Source: Marinibaculum pumilum
GTDB taxonomy: Bacteria > Pseudomonadota > Alphaproteobacteria > Ferrovibrionales > Ferrovibrionaceae
DNA length: 48,074 nucleotides
Assembly: GCF_042646425.1 (NCBI RefSeq)
Contig: NZ_JBHRTR010000017.1
Location: 1-48,074 of the forward strand
Direction of reading: 5' to 3'
Part shown: positions 1-9,799 of the stretch, in pieces
Layout: each line of letters starts with the position of its first letter
Numbering within the stretch: position 1 is the first letter of the stretch
Made by a program: the position numbers and the translations under genes
The notes under the pieces: generated by a model
What the model saw: the letters and a program-made list of their open reading frames with translations, nothing else
The model's database searches: none
What the model was told of the DNA's origin: nothing

Positions 1-103
1 TCACCTCCAGACAGCCAACAGATGGCACTCCAATGGACATGACCACTAAACCGGACACCAGTGGGTCAAGCCATGGAATGACGGCTCTGCGGGCAGCCAG
101 GTC

Positions 104-1261
104 TCAATCCCGCCTGCCGCCGCCCGCCAGCACCGCCGTATCGGCACCGAGCTCCGGCACCGCCACGGGCTCCGGCGCTTCCTCGCCCTCCGCCCAGCGG
201 AAGGCGGGACCGAAGGCCAGCGGCTCGCCCGCGACGCCGATGCCCGGCGTGGCCGGATAGACCTCGCGCAGATAGTCGCCCAGGTCGCGCACCTTCGCGG
301 CCGGCACGCCGGCTGCGTTCAGCGCCGCTTCCAGGGCGGCGGCGTCGGCGGCGGCAAAGGCCGCGGCCAATGCCGCGCGCAGCCCGTCGGAGGCGAGGTT
401 GCCCAGGAACGCCTCCGCCGGCAGCCCGGCCGGGAGATGCGGCGGGCCCGCCAGTTCCGGCCGGCCGAGCAGCCGGCACAGGGTGGCGAACTGGCCCATG
501 GTGTTGGCAGCGACGGAGAGATGGCCGTCGGCGGTGGCGAAGGTCTCCGCCCCCGGGCTGCCGACGAAGCCGCGATTGCCGACCCGGTCCGGCGCCCGGC
601 CGGTGGCCAGGGTCACCGCCGCCGGACCCGCCATCAGAGCCAGGGCGGAATCCACCATCGAAACGTCCAGGGTGATCGGGCCGTCGTCGCCGCGCAGGCG
701 GCGGATCAGGGCGGCCAGAATCGCCTCCGCCGCGCTGATCCCGGTAGCGATGTCGACCACCGGGAAGCCGACCTTGACCGGCGCCGCATCGGCGCCGCTG
801 CCCTGCAGCGCCATCATGCCGGTGGCCGCCTGGATGACATGGTCGTAGGCGCCGCGGGGCGCGTTGTCGCCTGCCTGGCCCCAGCCGGAGATCGAGCAGT
901 AGACGATGCCGGGCCGGACGGCGCGCACCGCCTCCGCCCCCAGGCCGAGGCGGCGCGCGACGCCGGGCCGGAAGTTCTCGACGAAGACGTCGGCGCTTTC
1001 CGCCAGCCGCAGCACCAGGTCGCGTCCCTCCGCCGTGCCCAGATCGGCGGTGACGGACTTTTTGCCGGCATTCAGCGCGCGGAAGGTCGGCGGCAGGTCG
1101 CCCTGCTCCGGCAGGCGACCCAGGGCCCGCATCGGGTCGCCGCCGCCCGGGCGCTCCACCTTGATCACCTCCGCGCCCAGGCAGCGCAGGTGATGGGTGG
1201 CGAAGGGGCCGGCCAGGACATGGGTCAGGTCCAGCACCCGGAAGCCTTCGAGCGGTCGCAT
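104..1261 (-). CDS. CaiB/BaiF family CoA-transferase
   Basis: Class III CoA-transferase of 385 residues, which moves CoA between carboxylic acids by way of an aspartyl-CoA thioester. The N-terminus shows the family pattern LAGPFATHHLRCLGAEVIKVE (residues 16-36 region). The motif GFPVVDIATG places Asp170 where formyl-CoA transferase has its catalytic aspartate. The frame is open upstream to 1567, but that part lies inside the next gene, so the ATG at 1261 is chosen because MRPLEGFRVLDLT is the usual family beginning. The amidohydrolase gene lies just upstream on the same strand (40 nt gap), so the two are probably co-transcribed in catabolism of an organic acid or lactone. The substrate cannot be read from the sequence. 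Confidence 0.9.
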   Translation of the reverse strand: MRPLEGFRVLDLTHVLAGPFATHHLRCLGAEVIKVERPGGGDPMRALGRLPEQGDLPPTFRALNAGKKSVTADLGTAEGRDLVLRLAESADVFVENFRPGVARRLGLGAEAVRAVRPGIVYCSISGWGQAGDNAPRGAYDHVIQAATGMMALQGSGADAAPVKVGFPVVDIATGISAAEAILAALIRRLRGDDGPITLDVSMVDSALALMAGPAAVTLATGRAPDRVGNRGFVGSPGAETFATADGHLSVAANTMGQFATLCRLLGRPELAGPPHLPAGLPAEAFLGNLASDGLRAALAAAFAAADAAALEAALNAAGVPAAKVRDLGDYLREVYPATPGIGVAGEPLAFGPAFRWAEGEEAPEPVAVPELGADTAVLAGGGRRD

Positions 1262-1301
1262 GACGGTACCTCTCAGCTTTCTGAACGGGGGGCGCGTGCC
1301 G

Positions 1302-2372
1302 TCACGCGGCCGGCGGCCGGATGCGGTAGACCCGGCGGGCGGTGCCGGCCAGCAGCGCGGCCTGTGCCGCCGGGCCATAGTCCAGGGCGATCCGCTTGTA
1401 GGCGTTCCAGAGCACCGCATAGCCGATCGACACGCTGTCCACCGGCCAGTTGCTCTCGAACATGCAGCGCTCCGGCCCCAGGCAGCGGATCGCGTGGTGG
1501 AAATAGGCGCCCCGCTCGGCGACGAAGGTCTCCGAGCCTGGCGGGCGCTGCCGCCGGCCGCCGTCATAGCCGGTCACCACGGAGGCGAGGCCGCCGAGCT
1601 TCATGATGATGTTAGGCAGCCGCGCCAGGTCCTCGATGCCGGTGCGCCAGGCGGTGAAGACGGGGTCCGCCTCCGTCGGCGGGCCGGCATAGCCGACCGG
1701 CGTACCCAGGTGGTTCACGACGAAGGTGGTGCCGGGGACGGCCTGCGCCAGCGCCACCAGCTGTTCCGCCTGGAAGTGGAACTGGAAGGCGTCGAAGACC
1801 AGGCCGCGCTCCCCCAGCCGCGCGACGCCGCGGCGGAAGGCCGGATCGGCATAGAGCCCCCGCGGCGCCGCACCGGCGATCAGGCGCGCCGCCGGATCCT
1901 CCAGCCGCGCGCCGGCATGGCGGATGCCGCGCACCAGGCCGCCGCCCGCCGCCGCGTGGGCATCCAGGACCAGGTCCAGGTCCGGATCGCGCAGGTCGGC
2001 ATGAGCCACCATCGCGGCGATCTGCGGCGCCCCGCCCTGCCGGGCCAGGTCCGCGACGAACGCCGTTTCGCCGACCGGGCGCAGGTTCTCCGGTCCCTCC
2101 GTGCGGTAGGCCGTCCCGCATTCGACATAGACGCATTGCACGACCCGATGGCCGCCGCCCGTGTCGCGCCGGAATTCGTCCAGCAGGTAGCGGCTGGTCT
2201 GCAGGCTGCGCCCGCTGTCCTGCGGGTCCGGCAGGGTGCGGGCCTGCCAGAGGTGGAAATGCGCGTCCACCAGTTCGGCCTCCGGCGCGACGACCGGTTC
2301 GCGGCCCAGCAGCCACCAGTCGGTGCGTGCGCCCATGGCACGCACCCAGTCCGCCCGCTCCTCCGGCGTCAT
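1302..2372 (-). CDS. Amidohydrolase family protein (lactonase-like TIM barrel)
   Basis: A 356-residue metal-dependent hydrolase of the amidohydrolase-2 type. Metal ligands typical of the family are visible: HxH in VDAHFHLW (His38, His40), a histidine in FQFHF (His199), NHLGTP (His221), and the C-terminal aspartate in FESNWPVD (Asp312). Close relatives include lactonases acting on pyrone or muconolactone-like rings, as well as decarboxylases, so the reaction is left open. It precedes the CaiB-type gene on the same strand and is divergent from a LysR regulator, which suggests that regulator controls both. No signal peptide is seen, so it should be cytoplasmic. Confidence 0.87.
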   Translation of the reverse strand: MTPEERADWVRAMGARTDWWLLGREPVVAPEAELVDAHFHLWQARTLPDPQDSGRSLQTSRYLLDEFRRDTGGGHRVVQCVYVECGTAYRTEGPENLRPVGETAFVADLARQGGAPQIAAMVAHADLRDPDLDLVLDAHAAAGGGLVRGIRHAGARLEDPAARLIAGAAPRGLYADPAFRRGVARLGERGLVFDAFQFHFQAEQLVALAQAVPGTTFVVNHLGTPVGYAGPPTEADPVFTAWRTGIEDLARLPNIIMKLGGLASVVTGYDGGRRQRPPGSETFVAERGAYFHHAIRCLGPERCMFESNWPVDSVSIGYAVLWNAYKRIALDYGPAAQAALLAGTARRVYRIRPPAA

Positions 2373-2448
2373 CGCCCGTCCTGCGCCTGCGGTGCCATGC
2401 CCTCTCCCGTTCTCCGATGGCCGCTGGCGCCGAGCATAGGGAGCCGTC

Positions 2449-2510
2449 TGATATCATCGGTAGTTAAATTTCCTTATCTCAGTATCATGCATCTCTAATA
2501 TCAGGAGATC
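2449..2510. promoter_or_regulatory. Divergent promoter/operator region for amidohydrolase and LysR genes
   Basis: The 146-nt space between the divergent amidohydrolase and LysR genes contains an AT-rich patch that is unusual for this genome. It includes the palindrome TGATATCA (2449-2456) and further TATCA-like words near 2492 and 2496-2502. LysR regulators commonly bind such sites between themselves and a divergent target. The exact operator and the -35/-10 boxes are not resolved. An AGGAGA ribosome site (2503-2508) precedes the LysR start. Confidence 0.3.
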
Positions 2511-2518
2511 TCCCGGCC

Positions 2519-3454
2519 ATGGACTTCAGGCAGATCCAGTACTTCGTCGCGGCCTGTGAGGAGGGCTCGCTCAGTGCCGCTGCCGGCCGGCTGAACTGCA
2601 CCGCCTCCGGGGTCAGCCAGCAGATGAGCGCGCTGGAGGCGCGGCTTGGCACCGGGCTTCTGGAGCGGACCCGGCGCGGCGTCACCCCTACTCCGGCAGG
2701 CCGCCGCTTCTACGACCGCTGCTTGGCGATCCTGAAGGCGGTGTCGGAGGCGGAGGTCGAACTTGAGGATTTCGCCGCCGGGCTGAACGGCGCCGTCTCC
2801 GCCGGCTTCGCGCCGGGCCTGGCGAAGGCGGTCCTGCCGCAGGCGCTGGCCCGCTATGTGCGCGAATATCCCGGGGTCGATGTCGACATCGCCAGCGGGC
2901 CGGCGGATTCCCTGCTGGCGGCGACGGCGGGCGGCGCCCTGCACTTCTATGTCGGCCAGTTCGCGACGCCGCAGATCGGCCTGACGGCGCAGCCGATCGG
3001 CCGCTTTCCGGTGGCCCTGGTCTCCGGCGCCCGCCGCGGCCTGATGCCGATGAAGCCGGTGCGGCTGGACGCCATCGGCCCGCTGCGCCTGTCGATGCCG
3101 TCCGCCGCCAACAGCCTGCGGCCGAAGATCGAGGAGGCGATCCGCAACGGCGAGATCGCGGTCGAGCGCACGATGGCGAATGCCAGCCTGTCGGCCGGCC
3201 TGGAATTCCTGGCCCTGACCGACTGGTCGACCATCCTGCCCTGCTGGATCTGCCTGAAGGAACTCGGCAACGAGCGGGTGACGGTGAACCCGATCGTGGC
3301 GCCGGCCCTGTCGGTGGAGGTGGCGCTGATCCATCCCACCCGGCAGCCCTTGTCGCGCCCCGCCCGGCAGCTCTATGCCTGTTTCGAGCAGGAGCTGCGG
3401 CGGGCGGCGGAGGAATGGCGCCGCATCATGGCGGATGTCTTAAGCCCAGATTAA
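2519..3454 (+). CDS. LysR-family transcriptional regulator
   Basis: A 311-residue LysR regulator. Residues 1-60 form the winged helix-turn-helix: MDFRQIQYFVAACEEGSLS, then AAAGRLNCTASGVSQQMSALE as the recognition-helix region. The rest fits the two-lobed effector-binding domain. Start: ATG with AGGAGA ten bases upstream. It is transcribed away from the amidohydrolase/CaiB genes and lies ahead of a TRAP transporter in the same direction, so it is a plausible regulator of uptake and breakdown of one substrate. The effector is unknown. Confidence 0.92.
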   Translation: MDFRQIQYFVAACEEGSLSAAAGRLNCTASGVSQQMSALEARLGTGLLERTRRGVTPTPAGRRFYDRCLAILKAVSEAEVELEDFAAGLNGAVSAGFAPGLAKAVLPQALARYVREYPGVDVDIASGPADSLLAATAGGALHFYVGQFATPQIGLTAQPIGRFPVALVSGARRGLMPMKPVRLDAIGPLRLSMPSAANSLRPKIEEAIRNGEIAVERTMANASLSAGLEFLALTDWSTILPCWICLKELGNERVTVNPIVAPALSVEVALIHPTRQPLSRPARQLYACFEQELRRAAEEWRRIMADVLSPD

Positions 3455-3509
3455 ATAAAGCATTAGCAGAAATAAGTACGCGTGATACCTCAGCGCTTCT
3501 AGAGTCGCG

Positions 3510-3528
3510 GCGGGCGGCCACCGCCCGC
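3510..3528. other. GC-rich hairpin between lysR and dctP-like gene
   Basis: A perfect 8-bp stem (GCGGGCGG / CCGCCCGC) with a 3-nt loop lies 55 bases after the LysR stop and 53 bases before the TRAP binding-protein start. There is no T-run, so it may be a weak or Rho-assisted terminator or a leader structure. Confidence 0.35.
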
Positions 3529-3581
3529 ATGACATCGGACCCACCGTTGCAGGGGCAGGTCCGGGGAACGGGAGGACGATC

Positions 3582-4595
3582 ATGAAGCCTACAATGCTGA
3601 TCCTGGCCGCCGTGGCGGCGCTCGGCCTGACCGGCCTGCTCTCGCCCGCGGCGGCGGAGCCGATCGAGCTGAAGATGCAGTTCGCCTCCCCCGACGGCAC
3701 GCCGTGGAACGACATGGACCGCCGCTTCGCCGCGGAACTGGAGGCGGTGACCGGCGGCCGCGCCAAGGTCACCTTCTTCCCGCCCGGCTCGGTCACCCCG
3801 TTCAAGGACTGGCTGCAGGCCACCGGTTCCGGCCTCTTGGACATCGGCTTCGTCTGGCACCCGATCCTGCCGGGCAAGTTCCTGCCGATGGAGCTGTTCG
3901 CCCTGCCCGGCCTGGCGAAGAACCAGACGATCGACAGCATGGTCTACTGGCGCCTGCGCGAGGACTTCCCCGCGATGGGCGAGCTGTTCGGCCCGGCCGA
4001 CAATGTCGTCGACCTGGCGACCTTCGTCGCCATGGGCGCCCACCTGCACAGCCGCGAACCGGTGCGCACCCTGGAGGATTTCAAGGGCAAGGTCTTCGCC
4101 GCCCAGGATTCCGCCGGGGTGAAGGTGCTGGAGCGGCTGGGCGCCAGCGCCAGCGTGATGGTCGGCCCCGACGCCTATCTGGCGCTGCAGCGCGGCGCCA
4201 TCGACGGCGTGCTCTGCGCCTGGGGCTGGGTGAACAATTTCAAGCTGAACGAGGTCACCACCTACCACACCCTGCTGAACCTGAACCCCGGCAGCTACAG
4301 CACGGTGATGAACCGGGACACCTGGAACCGGCTGACCGAACAGGAGCAGCGGCATATCGCCGACCTGCTGCCGGTCTATTTCTTCTACAACACCACCAAC
4401 AGCGCCGCGGCGGCGATGTCGAAGATCCCGGCGGAGAACCTGTTCGCCCTGTCGGCGGAGGACCGGGCCGCCCTGGTCGCGCAGATGCAGCCGCTGTGGG
4501 CGGAATGGGTGCAGAAGGCGGATTCCGCCGGCCTGCCGGGGCAGAAGATCCTGGACGAGGCGCAGCGCCTGCTGACCCTCTACGACCAGAACTGA
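3582..4595 (+). CDS. TRAP transporter substrate-binding protein (DctP family)
   Basis: A 337-residue periplasmic solute receptor. It has a signal peptide (about residues 1-25, cleavage after SPAAA), then a DctP-type fold starting LKMQFASPDGTPWNDM. Family features include TLEDFKGKVFAAQDS and the alternating lobes ending in a long C-terminal helix. It captures an organic acid and delivers it to the fused membrane protein encoded 315 bases downstream. Start: ATG with GGAGGA five bases upstream. The substrate is unknown; linkage to a CoA-transferase and a lactonase-like hydrolase suggests a carboxylate. Confidence 0.92.
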   Translation: MKPTMLILAAVAALGLTGLLSPAAAEPIELKMQFASPDGTPWNDMDRRFAAELEAVTGGRAKVTFFPPGSVTPFKDWLQATGSGLLDIGFVWHPILPGKFLPMELFALPGLAKNQTIDSMVYWRLREDFPAMGELFGPADNVVDLATFVAMGAHLHSREPVRTLEDFKGKVFAAQDSAGVKVLERLGASASVMVGPDAYLALQRGAIDGVLCAWGWVNNFKLNEVTTYHTLLNLNPGSYSTVMNRDTWNRLTEQEQRHIADLLPVYFFYNTTNSAAAAMSKIPAENLFALSAEDRAALVAQMQPLWAEWVQKADSAGLPGQKILDEAQRLLTLYDQN

Positions 4596-4694
4596 GGATA
4601 TGGGTCTGCACTGAATCCGCCGCGGACCCTGGATGCCGCCGCATTTCCCGACACTGTTCCCGAAGCGCATGGCAGCGGCGCCGCATCCTCGATC

Positions 4695-4784
4695 GTCATC
4701 CCGGGCTTGATCCGGGATCCATTCCGCCAGCTCGGTATCCGGGCGGCCGGCGGAATGGATTCTCGGGTCAGGCCCGAGAATGAC
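4695..4784. repeat. Dispersed palindromic repeat (GTCATCC...GAATGAC type)
   Basis: An imperfect inverted repeat of about 90 bases in the 315-base space between the TRAP receptor and permease genes. The outer arms GTCAT and ATGAC and the inner arms TCCATTCCGCC and GGCGGAATGGA are complementary. Each half also carries its own small palindrome (CCCGGGCTTGATCCGGG and TCTCGGGTCAGGCCCGAGA). Its first 16 bases (4691-4706) recur exactly, inverted, at 14667-14682. Such GTCATCC/GAATGAC elements are common in high-GC alphaproteobacterial genomes. The rest of this space (4596-4694, 4785-4910) shows no gene. Confidence 0.75.
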
Positions 4785-4910
4785 GTATCTGTGCCTCTAT
4801 CGGAGATGCCCCAGCTGTGACGAAAAGCGGAAGAGCTTCATGGCAACCGCCTCTCTGACTGGCCGCATGGCGCAGCCGGCCGCCGCCGGCCGGGACCAAC
4901 GGGCGGTGGC

Positions 4911-6854
4911 ATGACGGCCGACACTGCCCCGGCGCTCCGGGACGGCCCGGCCGCCGCCCTGCTGGAGTCCGCCGCCAGCGCCGTCCGCCGCGTCATCCGC
5001 TGGCCGAACCGGCTGTCGCTCTACCTCGGCGGCCTGGCGCTGGTGGCGATTGTCGCCCTGACCGTCGCCGACGTGGCGCTGCGCAACCTGTTCGCCATGG
5101 TGGTGCCCGGCGGCATGGAGCTGACCGGCCTGCTGACCATCCTGGTGGCGCTCTCCACCCTGGCCGTGGTGGAGGTGGAGCGCGGCCATATCCGGGTGGA
5201 CCTGCTGCTGCAGGCATTCGCCGGGCGGGTCCGCGACGCCCTGCATGCCGGCGGCCTGCTGCTTGCCGCTGCGATGATGGCGGTCACCGCGCTGCAGATC
5301 TGGCGGCAGGCGCTGTACCTGAAGCAGAACGGCATCGTCACCGGCCTGCTCGGCGTGCCGGAATGGCCCTTCGTGGTGGCCGCATCCCTGTTCGTCCTGC
5401 TGTTCGCCCTGGCCCTGTCCGCCAACATGCTGCAGGCCCTCGCCGCGGTGGCACGCCGCCGCGACCCGGCCGGTATCGCGCTCGCCCTGCTCTGTATCGC
5501 GGCGGTGGCGGCGATCCTGTGGTTCTGCTTCGACCCGTCGGCATTGCCGTTCGAGCTGTCGCGGCAGATGCGGGGGATCTTCGCGATCGGCCTCTGCTTC
5601 GTGCTGATCTTCCTGGGCGTCCATGTCGCGGCGGCGATGGCGGTCACCGCGCTGCTGGGCATCAGCCTGCTGATCGCGCCGGCGGCGAGCCTGACCAGCC
5701 TGGGCAGCACCGCCATCGACGTGGTCAGCGACCAGACCTGGAGCGTGGTGCCGCTGTTCGTCTGGATGGGTCTGGTGGTGGTCGCCTCCGGCTTCGCGGG
5801 CGAGCTTTACCGCGCCGCCTATCGCTGGATCGGCCATCTGCCCGGTGGCCTCGCGTCGGCCAGCACGGTGGCCTGCGCCGGGCTGTCGTCGATCGTCGGC
5901 GACACCCTGTCCGGGGTCTATTCCATGGGCTCCATCGCCCTGCCCCAGATGCGCCGCTACGGCTACGACATGAAGCTGGCCACGGCCTCCATCGCCTGCG
6001 CTGCCACCATCGGCGTGATGGTGCCGCCCAGCATCGCCTTCATCGTCTACGGCATGATCACCGAGGTCTCGATCGGCAAGCTGTTCATGGCCGGCATCCT
6101 GCCCGGGATCCTGTTCGCGGCGATCCTGGTCGCGCTGATCACCCTGCGCGCCGCGCTGAACCCTGCGCTGGCGCCACGCGGCGAGGTCAGCAGCTGGAAG
6201 CAGCGCTTCACAGACAGCGCCGGCGTCTGGCCGATCCTGGTGCTGATGCTGCTGGTGCTGGGCGGCATCTATGCCGGCGCGGTGACCGCGAACGAGGCCG
6301 GCGGGCTGGGCGTGTTCGGCGCGCTGGCGATCGCGCTGGCGATGCGACGGCTGCGCTGGCCCGCCTTCCGCCAGTCGCTGGGCCAGACCCTGCGGCTGTC
6401 GGCCGGCATCATCGTGATCTTCATGTTCGCCACCGCGTTCAGCCGCTTCATCGCGATCTCCGGCCTGACCGGTCAGCTGGCGCAGCTGGCGATCGGCCTG
6501 GACCTGGGCCGCTACGAGCTGATCGGCGCGATCCTGCTGTTCTACGTGGTGATCGGCATGTTCATGAACGCGCTGCCGGCGCTGGTCCTGACCGTGCCGC
6601 TGTTCTTCCCGATCGCCATGGGCGCGGGCTTCGACCCGGTCTGGTTCGGCGTGCTGGTGGTGATCATGGTCGAACTGGGCGTGGTCACGCCGCCGATCGG
6701 GGTCAATGTCTTCGCGATCTCCACGATGGCGAAGGAGGTGCCGATGCTCGACATTTTCAAGGGCGTCTTCCCGTTCTGGATCGCCTTCGTCGTGCTGATC
6801 GGCCTGATCGTCGCCTTCCCGGAGATCGCCCTGTTCCTGCCGTCGCTGATGTAG
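4911..6854 (+). CDS. Fused TRAP transporter permease (DctQ-DctM)
   Basis: A 647-residue inner-membrane protein joining both TRAP membrane subunits. Residues 1 to about 185 form the small DctQ-like unit with four hydrophobic segments (for example LYLGGLALVAIVALTVADVA). From about residue 190 the large DctM unit begins, with some 12 segments and the typical stretches VPLFVWMGLVVVASG and TIGVMVPPSIAFIVYG. TRAP systems import organic acids driven by the sodium or proton gradient, with the periplasmic receptor encoded just upstream. Fused QM proteins are known; the long repeat-containing gap before it could alter relative expression. It ends convergently, 8 bases from the FAD oxidoreductase. Confidence 0.92.
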   Translation: MTADTAPALRDGPAAALLESAASAVRRVIRWPNRLSLYLGGLALVAIVALTVADVALRNLFAMVVPGGMELTGLLTILVALSTLAVVEVERGHIRVDLLLQAFAGRVRDALHAGGLLLAAAMMAVTALQIWRQALYLKQNGIVTGLLGVPEWPFVVAASLFVLLFALALSANMLQALAAVARRRDPAGIALALLCIAAVAAILWFCFDPSALPFELSRQMRGIFAIGLCFVLIFLGVHVAAAMAVTALLGISLLIAPAASLTSLGSTAIDVVSDQTWSVVPLFVWMGLVVVASGFAGELYRAAYRWIGHLPGGLASASTVACAGLSSIVGDTLSGVYSMGSIALPQMRRYGYDMKLATASIACAATIGVMVPPSIAFIVYGMITEVSIGKLFMAGILPGILFAAILVALITLRAALNPALAPRGEVSSWKQRFTDSAGVWPILVLMLLVLGGIYAGAVTANEAGGLGVFGALAIALAMRRLRWPAFRQSLGQTLRLSAGIIVIFMFATAFSRFIAISGLTGQLAQLAIGLDLGRYELIGAILLFYVVIGMFMNALPALVLTVPLFFPIAMGAGFDPVWFGVLVVIMVELGVVTPPIGVNVFAISTMAKEVPMLDIFKGVFPFWIAFVVLIGLIVAFPEIALFLPSLM

Positions 6855-6862
6855 CCCTGCGG

Positions 6863-8137
6863 TCAGGCCGGCCGCGCCTCCGCCGGGTCGAGGATCGCGC
6901 CCTGGCGGCGCAGCTCGCCACGCACCGCCTGCACGTCCGCAACGCCGCGATCCGCCACTGCGGCAGCGGCGACACCGGCCGCCTGGCCGGTGGCGAAGGC
7001 GGTGCCCATCACCCGGATCGCCGCGCCCGCCAGCCGGTCGCCGTCGGCGGTGCGGCCGGCGGCGAACATGTTCGGCGTGTCGCGGCTGGCGAGGCAGCCG
7101 AGCGGAATGTCGTAGGCGCCGCGTTCCGGCGGATAGTCGAAGCTGGAGGAGAAGTCGGACCGGTCGTGCCATTCCGCGCCCCAGGCGCCCAGCGCGATGC
7201 AGTCGTCAAAGCGGCGCCGCGCCTGCACATCGTCCCAGGTCAGGCGGGTCGCGCAGTCCAGGTGGCGGCTTTCCCGGGTGCCGAACTGCGGTCCGGTGGC
7301 GGCCAGCCAGGCCCCCTCGCAGCCCGGGATGCGACGGATCGCGGCCAGATAGGCCTGTGCCTGGCGGCGCCCCGACCGTTCCGCAGCCGACAGGTCGGCA
7401 CCGTCGCGCGGGTCGTAGTCGGCGCTGGCGACATAGACGCAGAGATCGCCGCTCTGCGGTAGCCGGGTGACGACGGAGCGGTCCTTGGCGAAGGGGCCGA
7501 TGCCGTCCGCCTTCGCCGCCGCGACGGCCGCCGCCACCTGGTCGGCGGTGACGGCGACTGATTTCGGGATACCGCCGAAGCGGGTGCCGAGCGAGCCCAG
7601 GTTGACCGCGCCGGCATTGCCGTAGCGGGTCGCCGCGCCGGCCAGCCAGGCCAGGTTCGCCTCCCCCGTCGCGTCGACGAAGGCGCGGGCGGTCACCTCC
7701 GTCCAGCCGCCATGGCCGAACAGGTGCAGGCCCGACACCCTGTCGCCGGTGCGTTCGGCCCGTGCCAGGGTCGCATGCAGCAGGACCTCGACCCCCGCTT
7801 CCTCGCAGACCTCGTCCAGCGCCAGCTTCACCGCTTCCGGCTCGAACACGGCGTAGACGCCGCGATGCCGCAGCGGCGGGGTGATCGCGCCGGCCGCGCG
7901 CAGCTTCGCCAGCACCTGTTCCGCCACCCCGGCGACGACCTGCAGGGGCGGGTCGCCCAGGGTATAGAGGCCGCAATAGGTGACCACGTTGCGCAGGGTG
8001 GAGGCCCCGCCCAGGCAGCCGCCGGCCTCCACCAGCAGGGTGCGAGCGCCGGCCGCTGCCGCACCGACCGCCGCGCCGACCCCGGCACTGCCGCCGCCGG
8101 CGACGATCACGTCGTAGGGCTCCGCAGCTACCGCCAC
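6863..8137 (-). CDS. FAD-dependent oxidoreductase, co-translated with ABC permease
   Basis: A protein of about 424 residues with an N-terminal FAD-binding Rossmann motif (VIVAGGGSAGVGAAVGAA, residues 11-28, followed by LLVEAGG). Its C-terminus has the family's closing FAD contact (MFAAGRTADGDRLAGAA). It resembles the FAD_oxidored group often annotated only as FAD-dependent oxidoreductase. The frame is open further upstream inside the permease gene. The GTG at 8137 is chosen because it begins directly before the Rossmann motif and overlaps the permease stop by 10 bases. Being the last gene of the ABC operon, it probably acts on the imported compound; substrate unknown. Confidence 0.85.
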   Translation of the reverse strand: MAVAAEPYDVIVAGGGSAGVGAAVGAAAAGARTLLVEAGGCLGGASTLRNVVTYCGLYTLGDPPLQVVAGVAEQVLAKLRAAGAITPPLRHRGVYAVFEPEAVKLALDEVCEEAGVEVLLHATLARAERTGDRVSGLHLFGHGGWTEVTARAFVDATGEANLAWLAGAATRYGNAGAVNLGSLGTRFGGIPKSVAVTADQVAAAVAAAKADGIGPFAKDRSVVTRLPQSGDLCVYVASADYDPRDGADLSAAERSGRRQAQAYLAAIRRIPGCEGAWLAATGPQFGTRESRHLDCATRLTWDDVQARRRFDDCIALGAWGAEWHDRSDFSSSFDYPPERGAYDIPLGCLASRDTPNMFAAGRTADGDRLAGAAIRVMGTAFATGQAAGVAAAAVADRGVADVQAVRGELRRQGAILDPAEARPA

Positions 8138-8957
8138 CGCAGCACCGCCTTTTCCAGCCGGCCCAGGCCCCAGCTGACCGTCAGGCCGATGACCGAGAGG
8201 ATCGCGGCGCCGGCGATCAGCTGGTCGGTCGCCATCAGGTTGCCGGCCAGCAGGATATAGGCGCCGACCCCGTATTCGGCGCCGATCATCTCCGCCGCCA
8301 CCAGAAGGATGATGCCGATCGAGGCGGAGATCCGGAAGCCGGACAGGATCGCCGGCATCGCGCCGGGCAGCACCACCTTGCGGACGATCGACCACCAGGA
8401 CAGGCCGAAGCTCTGCGCCATGCGGACCAGGTTGCGGTCGACATTGTCGACCCCGCCATAGACCGCGATCACGGTGGGGAAGAAGACGCCGAACAGGATG
8501 GTGGCGACCTTGCTTTCCTCGCCGATGCCGAACCAGATCACGAACAGCGGCAGCAGCGCGATCTTCGGGATCGGGAAGATCGCCGCGGTGAACGGCACCA
8601 CCGCCGCACGGGCGAGAGAGAACAGGCCCGCCGACAGCCCGACCGCCAGGCCCAGCAGGGTGCCGCCGGTCCAGCCCAGGACCAGCCGCTGCAGGGAGGC
8701 GGAGAGATGCCGCCACAACTCGCCCGAGCGCGCCAGGTCGGCCAGCGCGGCCAGCGCCTCCGACGGCGCGGGCAGCACCAGCGGGCCGATCCAGCCCAGC
8801 CGGCAGCCGGCCTCCCATCCCAGCAGCAGCGCGGCGAAGAAGACCGGGCCGGCGACCAGCACCGGCCGCGGCCGGAAGCCGCCGCCGCGGAACGGCACCT
8901 CCCGTTCCGGCGCGGGTTCCGGGCGGGCGGCTGGGCCGGCCTGTTCCGCGATTTCCG

Positions 8958-8961
<4 letters not shown>
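8128..8961 (-). CDS. ABC transporter permease (NitT/TauT type)
   Basis: A 277-residue inner-membrane permease with about six hydrophobic segments. It carries the ATPase-contacting EAA-type loop (AQSFGLSWWSIVRKVVLPGA), characteristic of the SsuC/TauC/NrtB group. The Pro/Arg-rich first 30 residues are cytoplasmic. The ATG at 8961 overlaps the ATPase stop as ATGA. Together with the ATPase and binding protein it forms a complete importer for a small molecule such as a sulfonate, nitrate, pyrimidine precursor or aromatic acid; the family name does not decide which. Confidence 0.92.
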
Positions 8962-9737
<776 letters not shown>

Positions 9738-9799
9738 GAACGGGCACGGCCGGGCAGCGGCACCGCCGCCCGGCCGCAATCTCCCTGGTCCGGCCGGCG

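Noticed and set aside
1..103. Possible insertion-sequence end or tail of another dispersed repeat (GGAATGACGG near 75-84)
   Set aside because: Too short, no matching inverted end or transposase in the window; the sequence before it is not available.
4797..7172. A 791-codon open frame on the minus strand opposite the TRAP permease
   Set aside because: It is rich in Gln, His, Asp and Arg with no domain, as expected for the antisense of a high-GC membrane-protein gene; the plus strand encodes a clear DctQM protein.
8138..8818. N-terminal extension of the FAD oxidoreductase frame
   Set aside because: It lies entirely within the ABC permease gene in another frame and precedes the Rossmann motif with no recognisable domain.
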